Origin: Actinobacteria bacterium 13_1_20CM_4_69_9
GTDB taxonomy: Bacteria > Actinomycetota > Thermoleophilia > Gaiellales > Gaiellaceae
NCBI GenBank assembly: GCA_001920085.1
Contig: MNJC01000022.1
Location: 1 to 8,806, forward strand
Reading direction: 5' to 3'
Length of the DNA stretch: 8,806 bases
The notes beneath the pieces were generated by a model. It was not told the origin of the DNA. It saw nothing but the letters and a program-made list of their open reading frames with translations, and did not search any database. The stretch's first letter is position 1. Every line of letters begins with the position of its first letter. The translations under genes were made by a program, and so were the position numbers. Positions 1-5,998 of the stretch are shown here, in pieces.

Positions 1-258
1 CTGCCGGCAACCGCCGCACGGCGACGCGGTGATCCCGATCGACGCGATGTCGCCGGGCTTGTAGCCCTCGCTGACGGCCTTCACGAGCGCTGACTTCTCC
101 GCGCAGACGCCGAGCGGGTACGCGGCGTTCTCGACGTTGACGCCTTCGAAGATCTTCCCGTCCTTCGCCTGCACGACCGCACCGACGAGGTAGTTCGAGT
201 ACGGCGCGTACGCGCGCTGCGAGATCGCCACCGCCCGCTCGTAGAGATCCTTGCTCAC
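1..258 (-). CDS. cdd: Cytidine deaminase, partial (C-terminus beyond window)
   Basis: Hydrolytic deamination of cytidine and deoxycytidine to uridine and deoxyuridine, a cytosolic pyrimidine salvage enzyme. The 86 residues present hold most of the zinc site: Cys52-Ala-Glu54 within NAAYPLGVCAEKSAL, where Glu54 is the proton shuttle, and the PCGGC motif with Cys81 and Cys84. Three cysteine ligands are typical of the small tetrameric Cdd of about 130 residues. The substrate-side motif with Asn41 and Glu43 (VNVEN) is also present. The gene runs off the window at base 1, so about 45 residues are missing. The start is GTG at 258, overlapping the stop of the upstream gene as GTGA. No good ribosome binding site precedes it, so translation is probably coupled to the upstream gene. 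Identification is firm; only the C-terminus is unseen. Confidence 0.93.
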   Translation of the reverse strand, partial: MSKDLYERAVAISQRAYAPYSNYLVGAVVQAKDGKIFEGVNVENAAYPLGVCAEKSALVKAVSEGYKPGDIASIGITASPCGGCRQ

Positions 259-962
259 AGGAGCTGGAAGACGGAGAGGGTCACGAGCGCGCCGATCGCG
301 CCGCCGGAGGCGACCTCCAGTGTGGAGTGGATCCCGGATTCGACACGCGTCTGCGCCACGAGCAATGCCATGATGAACGTCAGGGCGCTGACGACGAAGC
401 GGTGCGGGTCGCCGACGACGTAGGTCGCCGCCACCCAGGCGGCAAAGGCGATGGCTGCATGGCCCGACGGCAGCCCGCCGCGGAGCGGCGTGCCGCGGCC
501 AGTCCACGCCTTCGTCGCGATGACGATGATCACTGTCAGGACGAGCGCGATCACCGTGATCTGTGCCGGGGCGTCGCGCAGCCGGTCGAGCACGTCCGCG
601 GACTTGTCCGCCGCCTTGCCGGCGAAGACGAGGTAGCCGACGGCGACGGCATTGACTGCGGAGATCAGGACAGCGCCGGCGGCGATGTCCTTGGCGAGCT
701 TCGCCATCGGGTCGAAGGACGTCGTCGCGGCGTCGATCGTCCCTTCGACCGCCGTGTTGATCATCTCGGCGACGAGCACGAACGTGATCGAGAGGAGCAG
801 CACGATCAGCTCGAGTCGCGAGACGCCCACGGCGACGGCCGCGACGAGCACGGCGACAGCAATCGCGAAGTGGATCCGCATGTTGCGCTGTGTGCGCAAT
901 ACGTGGATCACACCCTCGATCGCGTAGTTGAAGCTCTCGACGATCGACGGGCGCGTCCTCAT
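255..962 (-). CDS. DgkA-type undecaprenol kinase fused to a PAP2 phosphatase domain
   Basis: A 235-residue membrane protein with two lipid-phosphate domains. Residues 1-115 are a DgkA/UdpK domain: EMINTAVE (66-73) and AKLAKDIAAG (87-96) are its signature, and the family phosphorylates undecaprenol or diacylglycerol using ATP. Residues 135-235 are a PAP2 domain: PSGH at 165-168, then Arg206 and His212 in RVESGIHSTLEV, the expected phosphatase residues. Hydrophobic stretches near 32-65, 93-114, 136-149, 169-184 and 189-204 indicate several membrane helices. The likely role is recycling of the C55 carrier lipid for the cell wall, with kinase and phosphatase in one chain; substrate and direction are inferred. 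The ATG at 962 overlaps the ybeY stop as ATGA. The reading frame stays open upstream, but that extension is arginine-rich and is ybeY read out of frame, so it is rejected. A stand-alone dgkA between ybeY and cdd is common in Gram-positives; the PAP2 half is the addition. Confidence 0.9.
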   Translation of the reverse strand: MRTRPSIVESFNYAIEGVIHVLRTQRNMRIHFAIAVAVLVAAVAVGVSRLELIVLLLSITFVLVAEMINTAVEGTIDAATTSFDPMAKLAKDIAAGAVLISAVNAVAVGYLVFAGKAADKSADVLDRLRDAPAQITVIALVLTVIIVIATKAWTGRGTPLRGGLPSGHAAIAFAAWVAATYVVGDPHRFVVSALTFIMALLVAQTRVESGIHSTLEVASGGAIGALVTLSVFQLL

Positions 963-1198
963 GCGTGCGCCCGCTCGCGCGCCTCCATCTCGGCGCCGTG
1001 GTCGTAGCCCACCAGGTGCAGCACCGCGTGCACGAGCGGCGCTCGCCAGTCCTCGCCGACGACCTGAGGGCACAGCACGACGTCGCCGAGCTGGCGCGGC
1101 AACCCTTCCGGCACCGGATCGCGCCCGTCGATCGGGAAAGCCAGTGCGTCGGTCGCCTCGTCGATGCCCGAACGGTTCGCGACCTCGATCTCGACCAT
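959..1198 (-). CDS. ybeY: YbeY rRNA maturation factor, internally shortened
   Basis: YbeY is a metal-dependent RNase family protein needed for 16S rRNA 3' end maturation and ribosome quality control. The C-terminal half is clear: LGDVVLCPQVV (38-47) and the metal site HAVLHLVGYDH, giving His57, His61 and His67 in the HxxxHxxxxxH pattern. The N-terminus EIEVANRSG (3-11) is also typical. But the protein has only 79 residues against about 150 in the family: after NRSG it jumps directly to IDEATDALAFPID, which aligns with the family's PT(N/D)VLSFP motif. About 45-50 residues are missing in frame, including the segment that holds the conserved arginine just before that motif (Arg59 in E. coli). 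The start ATG at 1198 lies 5 bases after the phoH stop, so no hidden N-terminus can fit upstream. Activity is doubtful. This may be a true deletion or an assembly error. Confidence 0.85.
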   Translation of the reverse strand: MVEIEVANRSGIDEATDALAFPIDGRDPVPEGLPRQLGDVVLCPQVVGEDWRAPLVHAVLHLVGYDHGAEMEARERAHA

Positions 1199-1203
1199 CG
1201 CCC

Positions 1204-2166
1204 TTATTTCCGCCGCTGTGTTCCCGTCTCCTCCGCGTGCAGCTTGTAGGCCTCGACGATTCGCTGGACGAGCTTGTGCCGCACGACGTCCTCGTGCCCG
1301 AAACGGACGAATGCGATGCCGTCGACCGAGCCGAGGATGTCCTGCACGTGGATGAGCCCCGACGCCTGCTCCCGCGGCAGGTCGACCTGTGTCACGTCGC
1401 CCGTGACGACGACCTTCGAGCCGAAGCCGAGCCGCGTCAGGAACATCTGCATCTGCTCCGGGGTCGTGTTCTGCGCCTCGTCGAGGATGATGAAGGAGTC
1501 ATTGAGAGTTCTACCCCGCATGTACGCCAGCGGCGCGACCTCGACCGTCCCGCGCTCCATGTAGGTGTTCAGCCGCTCGGCGTCGAGCATGTCGTAGAGC
1601 GCGTCGAAGAGCGGCCGCAGGTACGGGTCGACCTTCGCGAGCAGGTCGCCCGGCAGGAAGCCCAAGCGCTCGCCCGCTTCCACCGCCGGCCGGGTGAGGA
1701 TGATCCGCGCCACCTGCCGGTCCTGCAGCGCCGCGACCGCGAGCGCCATCGCGAGATATGTCTTCCCGGTGCCCGCCGGGCCGATCCCGAAGGTGACCGT
1801 GCAGTTGCGGATCGCCTCGACGTACCGCTTCTGCGTGACGGTCTTCGGAGTGATCTGCTTGCCGCGGTGGCGCCAGACGACGTCGCCGAAGACGTCCTGG
1901 ACGTTCTCAGCCTGGTCGAGCGCCTTCACGACGGCGTCCACCGTCGCCGGGCCGATCTCCTGCCCCGTCTCCACGAGCTCCACCAGCTCGTCGACGACCG
2001 CGCGCGCCTCGGCGACGCGCACGTCGTCGCCGGCGATCGTCAACCTGTTGCCGCGGAGCAGGATGTTGATCTTCAGACGCTCGCGGAGCGCCTCGAGAAT
2101 GCCGTCGCCGATCGAGGCGAGCTCCGCCGCGACGTCGTTCGAAACGTCGAGCACCTGCTCCGTCAG
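1204..2166 (-). CDS. phoH: PhoH family P-loop ATPase, CTG start
   Basis: Cytosolic nucleotide-binding protein of the PhoH family, associated with RNA metabolism and usually encoded next to ybeY, as here. The 320-residue product has an N-terminal KH-like segment (about 30-65), the ITPKTVTQKRYVEAI nucleotide-recognition stretch (106-120), Walker A GIGPAGTGKT (127-136), and Walker B FIILDEAQN (225-233) with Asp229-Glu230. Downstream GDVTQVDLP (256-264) is the usual sensor motif. Length is normal. Start: no ATG, GTG or TTG lies at the expected N-terminus except a GTG at 2154, which is 20 bases from the ribosome binding site. A CTG at 2166 overlaps the yqeY stop as CTGA and sits 8 bases after the strong AAAGGAG at 2181-2175, so I chose it (reads MTEQVLDVSND). 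The next gene, ybeY, starts 5 bases beyond its TAA stop. Function is sure to family level; the CTG start is an inference. Confidence 0.93.
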   Translation of the reverse strand: MTEQVLDVSNDVAAELASIGDGILEALRERLKINILLRGNRLTIAGDDVRVAEARAVVDELVELVETGQEIGPATVDAVVKALDQAENVQDVFGDVVWRHRGKQITPKTVTQKRYVEAIRNCTVTFGIGPAGTGKTYLAMALAVAALQDRQVARIILTRPAVEAGERLGFLPGDLLAKVDPYLRPLFDALYDMLDAERLNTYMERGTVEVAPLAYMRGRTLNDSFIILDEAQNTTPEQMQMFLTRLGFGSKVVVTGDVTQVDLPREQASGLIHVQDILGSVDGIAFVRFGHEDVVRHKLVQRIVEAYKLHAEETGTQRRK

Positions 2167-2606
2167 GCGAGCTTCTCCTTTACCAGTTGGCTGACGACCG
2201 AGCCATCCGCGCGGCCGCTCACCTGGGGCATTACATCGGCCATCACCCGGCCGAAGTCGCGCATCGACGTGGCGCCGTTCTCCGCTATCGCGTCGTCCAC
2301 GATCTCCTCCAGCTCGTCCTCCGAGAGCGGCTCCGGCATGAACTCCTCGAGCACGGCGAGCTCGCGCTCCTCCGCCTCCGCCTGTTCGTCGCGGCCGCCG
2401 CCGCGGAAGGCATCGGCGGCCTCGACGCGTCGCTTCCGCTCGCGCTGGAGGACCTGCAGCTCCTCCTCGTCGGACAGTGGGCGCTGCAGCTCCTTCTCCG
2501 CGGACCGGAGGCTCGCGATGATCAGGCGCAGCGCGTCGCGCCGGTCGGCGTCGCGCGCGAGCGTCGCCTGCTTGAGGTCGTCCTCCATGCGCGCGACCAG
2601 GCTCAT
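2163..2606 (-). CDS. yqeY: GatB/YqeY domain protein
   Basis: A 147-residue soluble protein of the YqeY family, related to the tail domain of the GatB subunit of the tRNA-dependent amidotransferase. Its exact role is not established; a link with tRNA or translation is presumed from the homology. Visible family features: N-terminal helix MSLVARMEDDLKQATLARD, then RRDALRLIIASLRSAEKE (22-39), a highly charged middle helix (40-83) and the conserved LEEFMPEPLSEDELEEIV stretch (85-102). The C-terminal part, MRDFGRVMADVMPQVSGRADGS (114-135), is the typical small helical domain. The start ATG at 2606 overlaps the HIT gene stop as ATGA and has a GGAG ribosome binding site at 2617-2614, 7 bases away. 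The stop at 2163 overlaps the proposed CTG start of phoH. In many Gram-positives yqeY lies just upstream of phoH, which agrees with this position. Confidence 0.93.
   Translation of the reverse strand: MSLVARMEDDLKQATLARDADRRDALRLIIASLRSAEKELQRPLSDEEELQVLQRERKRRVEAADAFRGGGRDEQAEAEERELAVLEEFMPEPLSEDELEEIVDDAIAENGATSMRDFGRVMADVMPQVSGRADGSVVSQLVKEKLA
2175..2181 (-). promoter_or_regulatory. Shine-Dalgarno sequence for phoH
   Basis: AAAGGAG on the minus strand, inside the last codons of yqeY, ends 8 bases before the CTG at 2166. It is one of the strongest ribosome binding sites in the window, and it decides the start: the nearest conventional codon, GTG at 2154, is 20 bases away, too far for this site. 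Confidence 0.75.
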
Positions 2607-2932
2607 CCGGGCACTCCGTGCAGGCGTCCGCCGAGAACGTGCCAGTGCAGATGGAAGATCGTCTGGCCTCCGCCCTCCCCGACGTTGACGACGACGCGGT
2701 AGTCCTCGAGGCCCGCGTCGCGCGCCGTGTCGCGGACGAAGTCCAACATGCGCTTCGCCTCGTCCGGCGGGAACTCGCAGATCTCGCGAAACGTCGGAAC
2801 GTGCCGCTCCGGGATGACGAGCAGGTGCGTGTCGGCGCGCGGGTTGATGTCGCGGACCGCGACGAAGCCGTCGCCCTTGCGCACGTGATCCCCGTCCTGC
2901 ACGAGCCGGCAGAAGAGACAGTCGTCAGGCAG
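2603..2932 (-). CDS. HIT (histidine triad) family nucleotide hydrolase, CTG start
   Basis: HINT-like enzyme of the HIT superfamily, which hydrolyses AMP linked through phosphoramidate, lysine or similar adducts; the cellular substrate is unknown. The 109-residue product shows the N-terminal zinc ribbon-like CLFC (Cys5, Cys8), then INPRADTHLLVIPERHV (29-45) and the C-terminal triad FHLHWH (93-98), with His94, His96 and His98 forming HxHxH. Length is that of the family. Start: the family begins a few residues before CxxC, and the only fitting codon is CTG at 2932, giving MPDDCLFC. It lies 7 bases after a strong purine run, GGAGGAGGGG (2949-2940), inside the end of mtaB. The frame is open further upstream to an ATG at 3103, but those residues are mtaB read out of frame. 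It overlaps mtaB by 8 bases and yqeY by 4. Confidence 0.93.
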   Translation of the reverse strand: MPDDCLFCRLVQDGDHVRKGDGFVAVRDINPRADTHLLVIPERHVPTFREICEFPPDEAKRMLDFVRDTARDAGLEDYRVVVNVGEGGGQTIFHLHWHVLGGRLHGVPG

Positions 2933-4109
2933 CGAGGATCCCCTCCTCCGAGACGGCGGCCCCGCGAACGCGTACGAGCTCGCCGACGGGCGCGTCGACG
3001 AGCCACGGCGAGTAGTCGTCGCCGTAGCCGCGGCCGGGACGGTCGACGAGCACGACGTCGTCGGCGCCGACCTTCGTCTGCCAGCGTGCGCGGCACGCCG
3101 CATCCGAGGCAGCGCGCAGGCGCGCGCTGCGCTCTTTCTTCACCTGCGGCGGAACCGCATCGCGCTGCGCGGTGACCGTGCCCGGGCGTGGCGAGTACGG
3201 AAACACGTGCACCTTCGTGATGCCGGCGGCGTCAACGACGGCGAGCGTCCGCTCGAAGCCTGCTTCGGTCTCCGTCGGGAACCCGACGATCGCGTCGGTC
3301 GTGACGTTGAAGTCCTCGAGGGGCTGGAGGCGGCGCAGAAACGTCGCGACGGAATAGCGCCGCGCCATGTCGCGGAGCACACCGTCGTCTCCGGACTGCA
3401 GCGGGACGTGCAGGTGGCGGCTGACGGCCGGCGTCTCACGGAGCGCCTCGACGAGCTCCGCGTCGACGTGGTTGACCTCGATCGACGAGAGGCGCAGCCG
3501 CGCGAGATCGGGGATCGCGCCGACTTCCCGTACGAGCCGCGGCAGCTTGTAGCCCGCCCCGCGGTCGCGGTAGCAGCCGAGGTTGATTCCGGTGAGCACG
3601 ATCTCGCGATGCCCCTGCGCCACGCGGCGGCGCGCCTCGGCGAGCACCGCCGCCGCAGAACGGCTCCGCGATGCGCCGCGGACGAGCGGGATCACGCAGA
3701 AGTTGCACGAGAAGCTGCAGCCGTCCTGGATCTTCACGAACGCGCGCACCCGGTCGAGCCGCGCGTCGGCCTGCACACAGCCGAGTGCGCCGACGTCGCC
3801 CGCGACGTATGCAGGCGTCTCCTCGCTCCGCCGGGCGACGACCGTCACGTTCTGCGGCAGGCCTGCGAACGCGTCGGCTGCCAGGTTCGCCGCGCAGCCC
3901 GTGACGTAGACGGTTCGGTGCGTTCGCGCCGCGCGGGTCGCCGCCTGGCGCGACTTGCGCACGGCCTCGTGCGTGACGCAACAGGAGTTCACGACCGCCA
4001 CGTCCGTGCCGCCCTCGACGTGGCCGTCGGCGAGGAGAGCCTCACGGATCTCGTGGGCGTCCGTGTGCGACACCTTGCAGCCGAGAAAACGGATGGAGAA
4101 ACCTGCCAT
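2925..4109 (-). CDS. mtaB: MtaB-type tRNA methylthiotransferase (radical SAM)
   Basis: Radical SAM enzyme that converts N6-threonylcarbamoyladenosine at position 37 of ANN-decoding tRNAs to its 2-methylthio form (ms2t6A), stabilising codon pairing. The 394-residue protein has the three-part layout of the family. UPF0004 domain (1-95) with auxiliary cluster cysteines Cys11 (FLGCKVSH), Cys43 (NSCCVTHEA) and Cys72 (VTGCAAN). Radical SAM core (about 120-330) with Cys131-x3-Cys135-x2-Cys138 in CSFSCNFC. A C-terminal TRAM-like RNA-binding segment (about 345-390). TGINLGCY (173-180) and HLHVPLQSGDD (232-242) favour MtaB over MiaB or RimO. Cys44 next to Cys43 replaces the more usual threonine. ATG at 4109 follows the prmA TAG by 12 bases, with only a weak ribosome binding site. 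In many bacteria rsmE lies between prmA and this gene; it is absent here. Confidence 0.93.
   Translation of the reverse strand: MAGFSIRFLGCKVSHTDAHEIREALLADGHVEGGTDVAVVNSCCVTHEAVRKSRQAATRAARTHRTVYVTGCAANLAADAFAGLPQNVTVVARRSEETPAYVAGDVGALGCVQADARLDRVRAFVKIQDGCSFSCNFCVIPLVRGASRSRSAAAVLAEARRRVAQGHREIVLTGINLGCYRDRGAGYKLPRLVREVGAIPDLARLRLSSIEVNHVDAELVEALRETPAVSRHLHVPLQSGDDGVLRDMARRYSVATFLRRLQPLEDFNVTTDAIVGFPTETEAGFERTLAVVDAAGITKVHVFPYSPRPGTVTAQRDAVPPQVKKERSARLRAASDAACRARWQTKVGADDVVLVDRPGRGYGDDYSPWLVDAPVGELVRVRGAAVSEEGILAA
2940..2949 (-). promoter_or_regulatory. Shine-Dalgarno sequence for the HIT gene
   Basis: GGAGGAGGGG on the minus strand, within the mtaB codons for Glu-Glu-Gly, ends 7 bases before the CTG at 2932. 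No ATG, GTG or TTG in the HIT frame lies within a usable distance, so it supports the CTG start. The purine run could also follow from mtaB coding alone. Confidence 0.65.
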
Positions 4110-4121
4110 CGGCCCGGGATG

Positions 4122-4886
4122 CTACTCCGCGGCCTCGTACAGGTCGGCCGCCCAGCTGTCCCGCGTGAGCCGCCGGACGTGCCGGTATGTCTCCAGCTCC
4201 GTCGGGTCGGTCGGGAGGTAACCGGATCCGACGAGGAGCCGGGAGCGCACGTGCCGAGCGACCCTCTCCAGGGTCGGCCGCGTGATGTTCGCCAGCGCGA
4301 CGTCGGTCTGCGGCAGCTCTGCCGCGACGACGTCGGCAACGTTGGCCCGCACGTCGACGCCGTTCGCGCGGGCGTTCGCGCGCGTCGCCTCGACGGCGTG
4401 CTCGTCCGAGTCGAGCGCCAGCACCGGAGCGAAGCCGAGCTTCGCCGCGGCGATGGCGAGCACGCCCGAGCCGCAGCCCAGGTCGACCACGCTCCCGCGC
4501 TCGAGGTCGAGCAGCAGCTCGACGCAGAGCTTCGTCGTGGGGTGAGCGCCGGTGCCGAACGCCCGGCCCGGCTCGATCACGACCGCCTGGGCGTCTGGCG
4601 GCGGGTCGGACCACGGCGGGCCGATCCACAGCGGGCCGACGCGCACCGGACGGTGGAACGCCTTCCACCGCTCGCGCCAGTCGCCGGCGACGTCCTGCGC
4701 CCGCGCCCCGCCGAACGCGTGCCACAGCCGCTCCTCCCCGCCGGAGTCGGTGTACGCGACCAGCTCGACGCTGTCGTGCGTGTCGACCTCCTCGAACCCG
4801 CCCGGGAACAGCTCGAGCATCTGCGCGCGCGCCTCTTCGACGCGTTCGGCGGGCACGGTGACCGAGACGCGCCGCAGACCTGTCAG
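4122..4886 (-). CDS. prmA: Ribosomal protein L11 methyltransferase, probable CTG start
   Basis: SAM-dependent class I methyltransferase that methylates ribosomal protein L11. Numbered from CTG at 4886 (254 residues): N-terminal L11-recognition domain (about 4-75, beginning RRVSVTVPAERV), then FGTGAHPTT (110-118) typical of PrmA, SAM motif I VDLGCGSGVLAIAAAKLG (134-151), acidic LALDSDEHAV motif II (156-165) and LANITRPTL (198-206), which carries the active-site Asn200. Starts: a GTG at 4856 would drop the first beta strand (RVSVTV). CTG at 4877 gives MRRVSVTV, and CTG at 4886 overlaps the dnaJ stop as CTGA and has a weak GAAGAG 9 bases upstream. I use 4886 because it matches the junctions of dnaJ and phoH, but 4877 is equally possible. 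The gene lies directly after dnaJ, a frequent arrangement. The product assignment is firm and the exact start is not. Confidence 0.92.
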   Translation of the reverse strand: MTGLRRVSVTVPAERVEEARAQMLELFPGGFEEVDTHDSVELVAYTDSGGEERLWHAFGGARAQDVAGDWRERWKAFHRPVRVGPLWIGPPWSDPPPDAQAVVIEPGRAFGTGAHPTTKLCVELLLDLERGSVVDLGCGSGVLAIAAAKLGFAPVLALDSDEHAVEATRANARANGVDVRANVADVVAAELPQTDVALANITRPTLERVARHVRSRLLVGSGYLPTDPTELETYRHVRRLTRDSWAADLYEAAE

Positions 4887-5998
4887 CGGAAAGCGCTCTT
4901 CAGCTTGTCGAAGAACCCCTCGCTCGGCTCGTACGTCTCGGCGCCTGCGAGCCGTTCGAACTCCTCGAGCAGCTGCCGCTGGTCCTCCGTCAGACGCCGC
5001 GGCACCGTGACGTTCACGAGCACGCGCTGGTTGCCGCGGCCGAAGCCCTGGAGGACGGGCAGGCCGCGGCCGCGCAGGACGACGATCTCGCCGGGCTGCG
5101 TGCCGGGCTCGAAGGTCATCTGCTCATCGCCCTGGAGCGTCGGCACCGTCATGGTCGCGCCGAGGGCAGCCTGTGTGATCGTGAGGTCCACGGTCGTATA
5201 GATGTCGTTCCCCTCGCGGACGAAGCGCTCGTCCTGGCGCACGTGCACTTCCACGTACACGTCGCCCGAGCGCGCGCCCGCGCTGCCGGCGTGCCCTTCC
5301 CCGCTGAGCCGGATGCGCTGGCCGTCGTGGATCCCGGCCGGGATCTCGACCTCGAGCGTCCGCTCCTCGAGCACGCGGCCGGCGCCCTGGCACTTCTCGC
5401 ACGGGTGCTCGATTAGCTTGCCCCCGCCGCTGCAGGTCGGACAGGTGCCCGCCCGGACGAACTCGCCGAACACGCTGCGCGACACCTGCCGCACGCGTCC
5501 GCTCCCGCCGCAGGTCGGGCAGGTCGTGACCGGCGTGTCCGGCTCGGCGCCGCTCCCGCTGCAGCGGTCGCACGGGACGGCGACCCCGAACGGCACCTCG
5601 CGCGTCGTCCCGGTCGCGACCTCGGCGAGGTCGAGCTCGACGTGCGCCGCGACGTCGGCGCCGCGCGCGCGGCCCATCCGTCCGCCCATCCCGAACAGGT
5701 CGTCGCCGAAGAACGCCGAGAAGAGATCCGAGAGGCTGCCGAGGTCGAACGAGCTCGGCTCGAAGCCGCCGCCGCGGAGGCCGGCATGGCCGAAGCGGTC
5801 GTAGAGCTGCCGCCGCTCCGAGCTGGACAGCACCTCGTATGCCTCGACGACCTCACGGAAGCGCTGTTCCGCGTCGGGCGCATCGGAGACGTCGGGATGG
5901 AGCTCGCGCGCGAGACGCCGAAACGCGCGCTTGACGTCGTCGGCGCTCGCGTCGCGGCCGACGCCGAGAAGCTCGTAGTAGTCGCGCTCGGTGCTCAG
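4883..5998 (-). CDS. dnaJ: Chaperone DnaJ (Hsp40), CTG start
   Basis: Type I Hsp40 co-chaperone that delivers unfolded clients to DnaK and stimulates its ATPase. The 371 residues show, in order: J domain (5-70) with HPD at 34-36; a short Gly/Phe linker (73-110); a zinc domain with four CxxCxGxG-type repeats at Cys143/146, Cys160/163, Cys186/189 and Cys200/203; and two C-terminal substrate-binding domains up to about 335. Nothing is missing. Start: between the hrcA stop and the J domain there is no ATG, GTG or TTG. CTG at 5998 overlaps the hrcA stop as CTGA, gives MSTERDYYELLGV as expected for DnaJ, and has GAGGA at 6006-6002. Because hrcA is frameshifted, this reading frame is open back to the hrcA ATG at 6880. 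No dnaK or grpE is nearby, so this is the hrcA-linked DnaJ common in Actinomycetota. Confidence 0.95.
   Translation of the reverse strand: MSTERDYYELLGVGRDASADDVKRAFRRLARELHPDVSDAPDAEQRFREVVEAYEVLSSSERRQLYDRFGHAGLRGGGFEPSSFDLGSLSDLFSAFFGDDLFGMGGRMGRARGADVAAHVELDLAEVATGTTREVPFGVAVPCDRCSGSGAEPDTPVTTCPTCGGSGRVRQVSRSVFGEFVRAGTCPTCSGGGKLIEHPCEKCQGAGRVLEERTLEVEIPAGIHDGQRIRLSGEGHAGSAGARSGDVYVEVHVRQDERFVREGNDIYTTVDLTITQAALGATMTVPTLQGDEQMTFEPGTQPGEIVVLRGRGLPVLQGFGRGNQRVLVNVTVPRRLTEDQRQLLEEFERLAGAETYEPSEGFFDKLKSAFR

Noticed and set aside
963..1073. Longer start for the DgkA-PAP2 gene
   Set aside because: The extra 37 residues are ybeY read in another frame, glycine/arginine/alanine-rich; the ATG at 962 with ATGA overlap gives the normal DgkA N-terminus.
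928..2688. Long open frame on the plus strand (586 codons), opposite ybeY, phoH and yqeY
   Set aside because: Arginine-, serine- and alanine-rich composition without any domain, lying exactly opposite well-identified genes; typical shadow frame of GC-rich DNA.
2167..3096. N-terminal extension of phoH by about 310 residues
   Set aside because: The extension is yqeY and the HIT gene read out of frame, extremely arginine-rich, and PhoH proteins have the length given by the CTG start.
4122..4856. GTG at 4856 as start of prmA
   Set aside because: It is possible but would remove the first conserved beta strand (RVSVTV) and has no ribosome binding site; kept as the alternative.
3207..5201. Long plus-strand open frame (664 codons) opposite mtaB, prmA and the end of dnaJ
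   Set aside because: Same shadow pattern, no recognisable motif, and the opposite strand carries three intact conserved genes.
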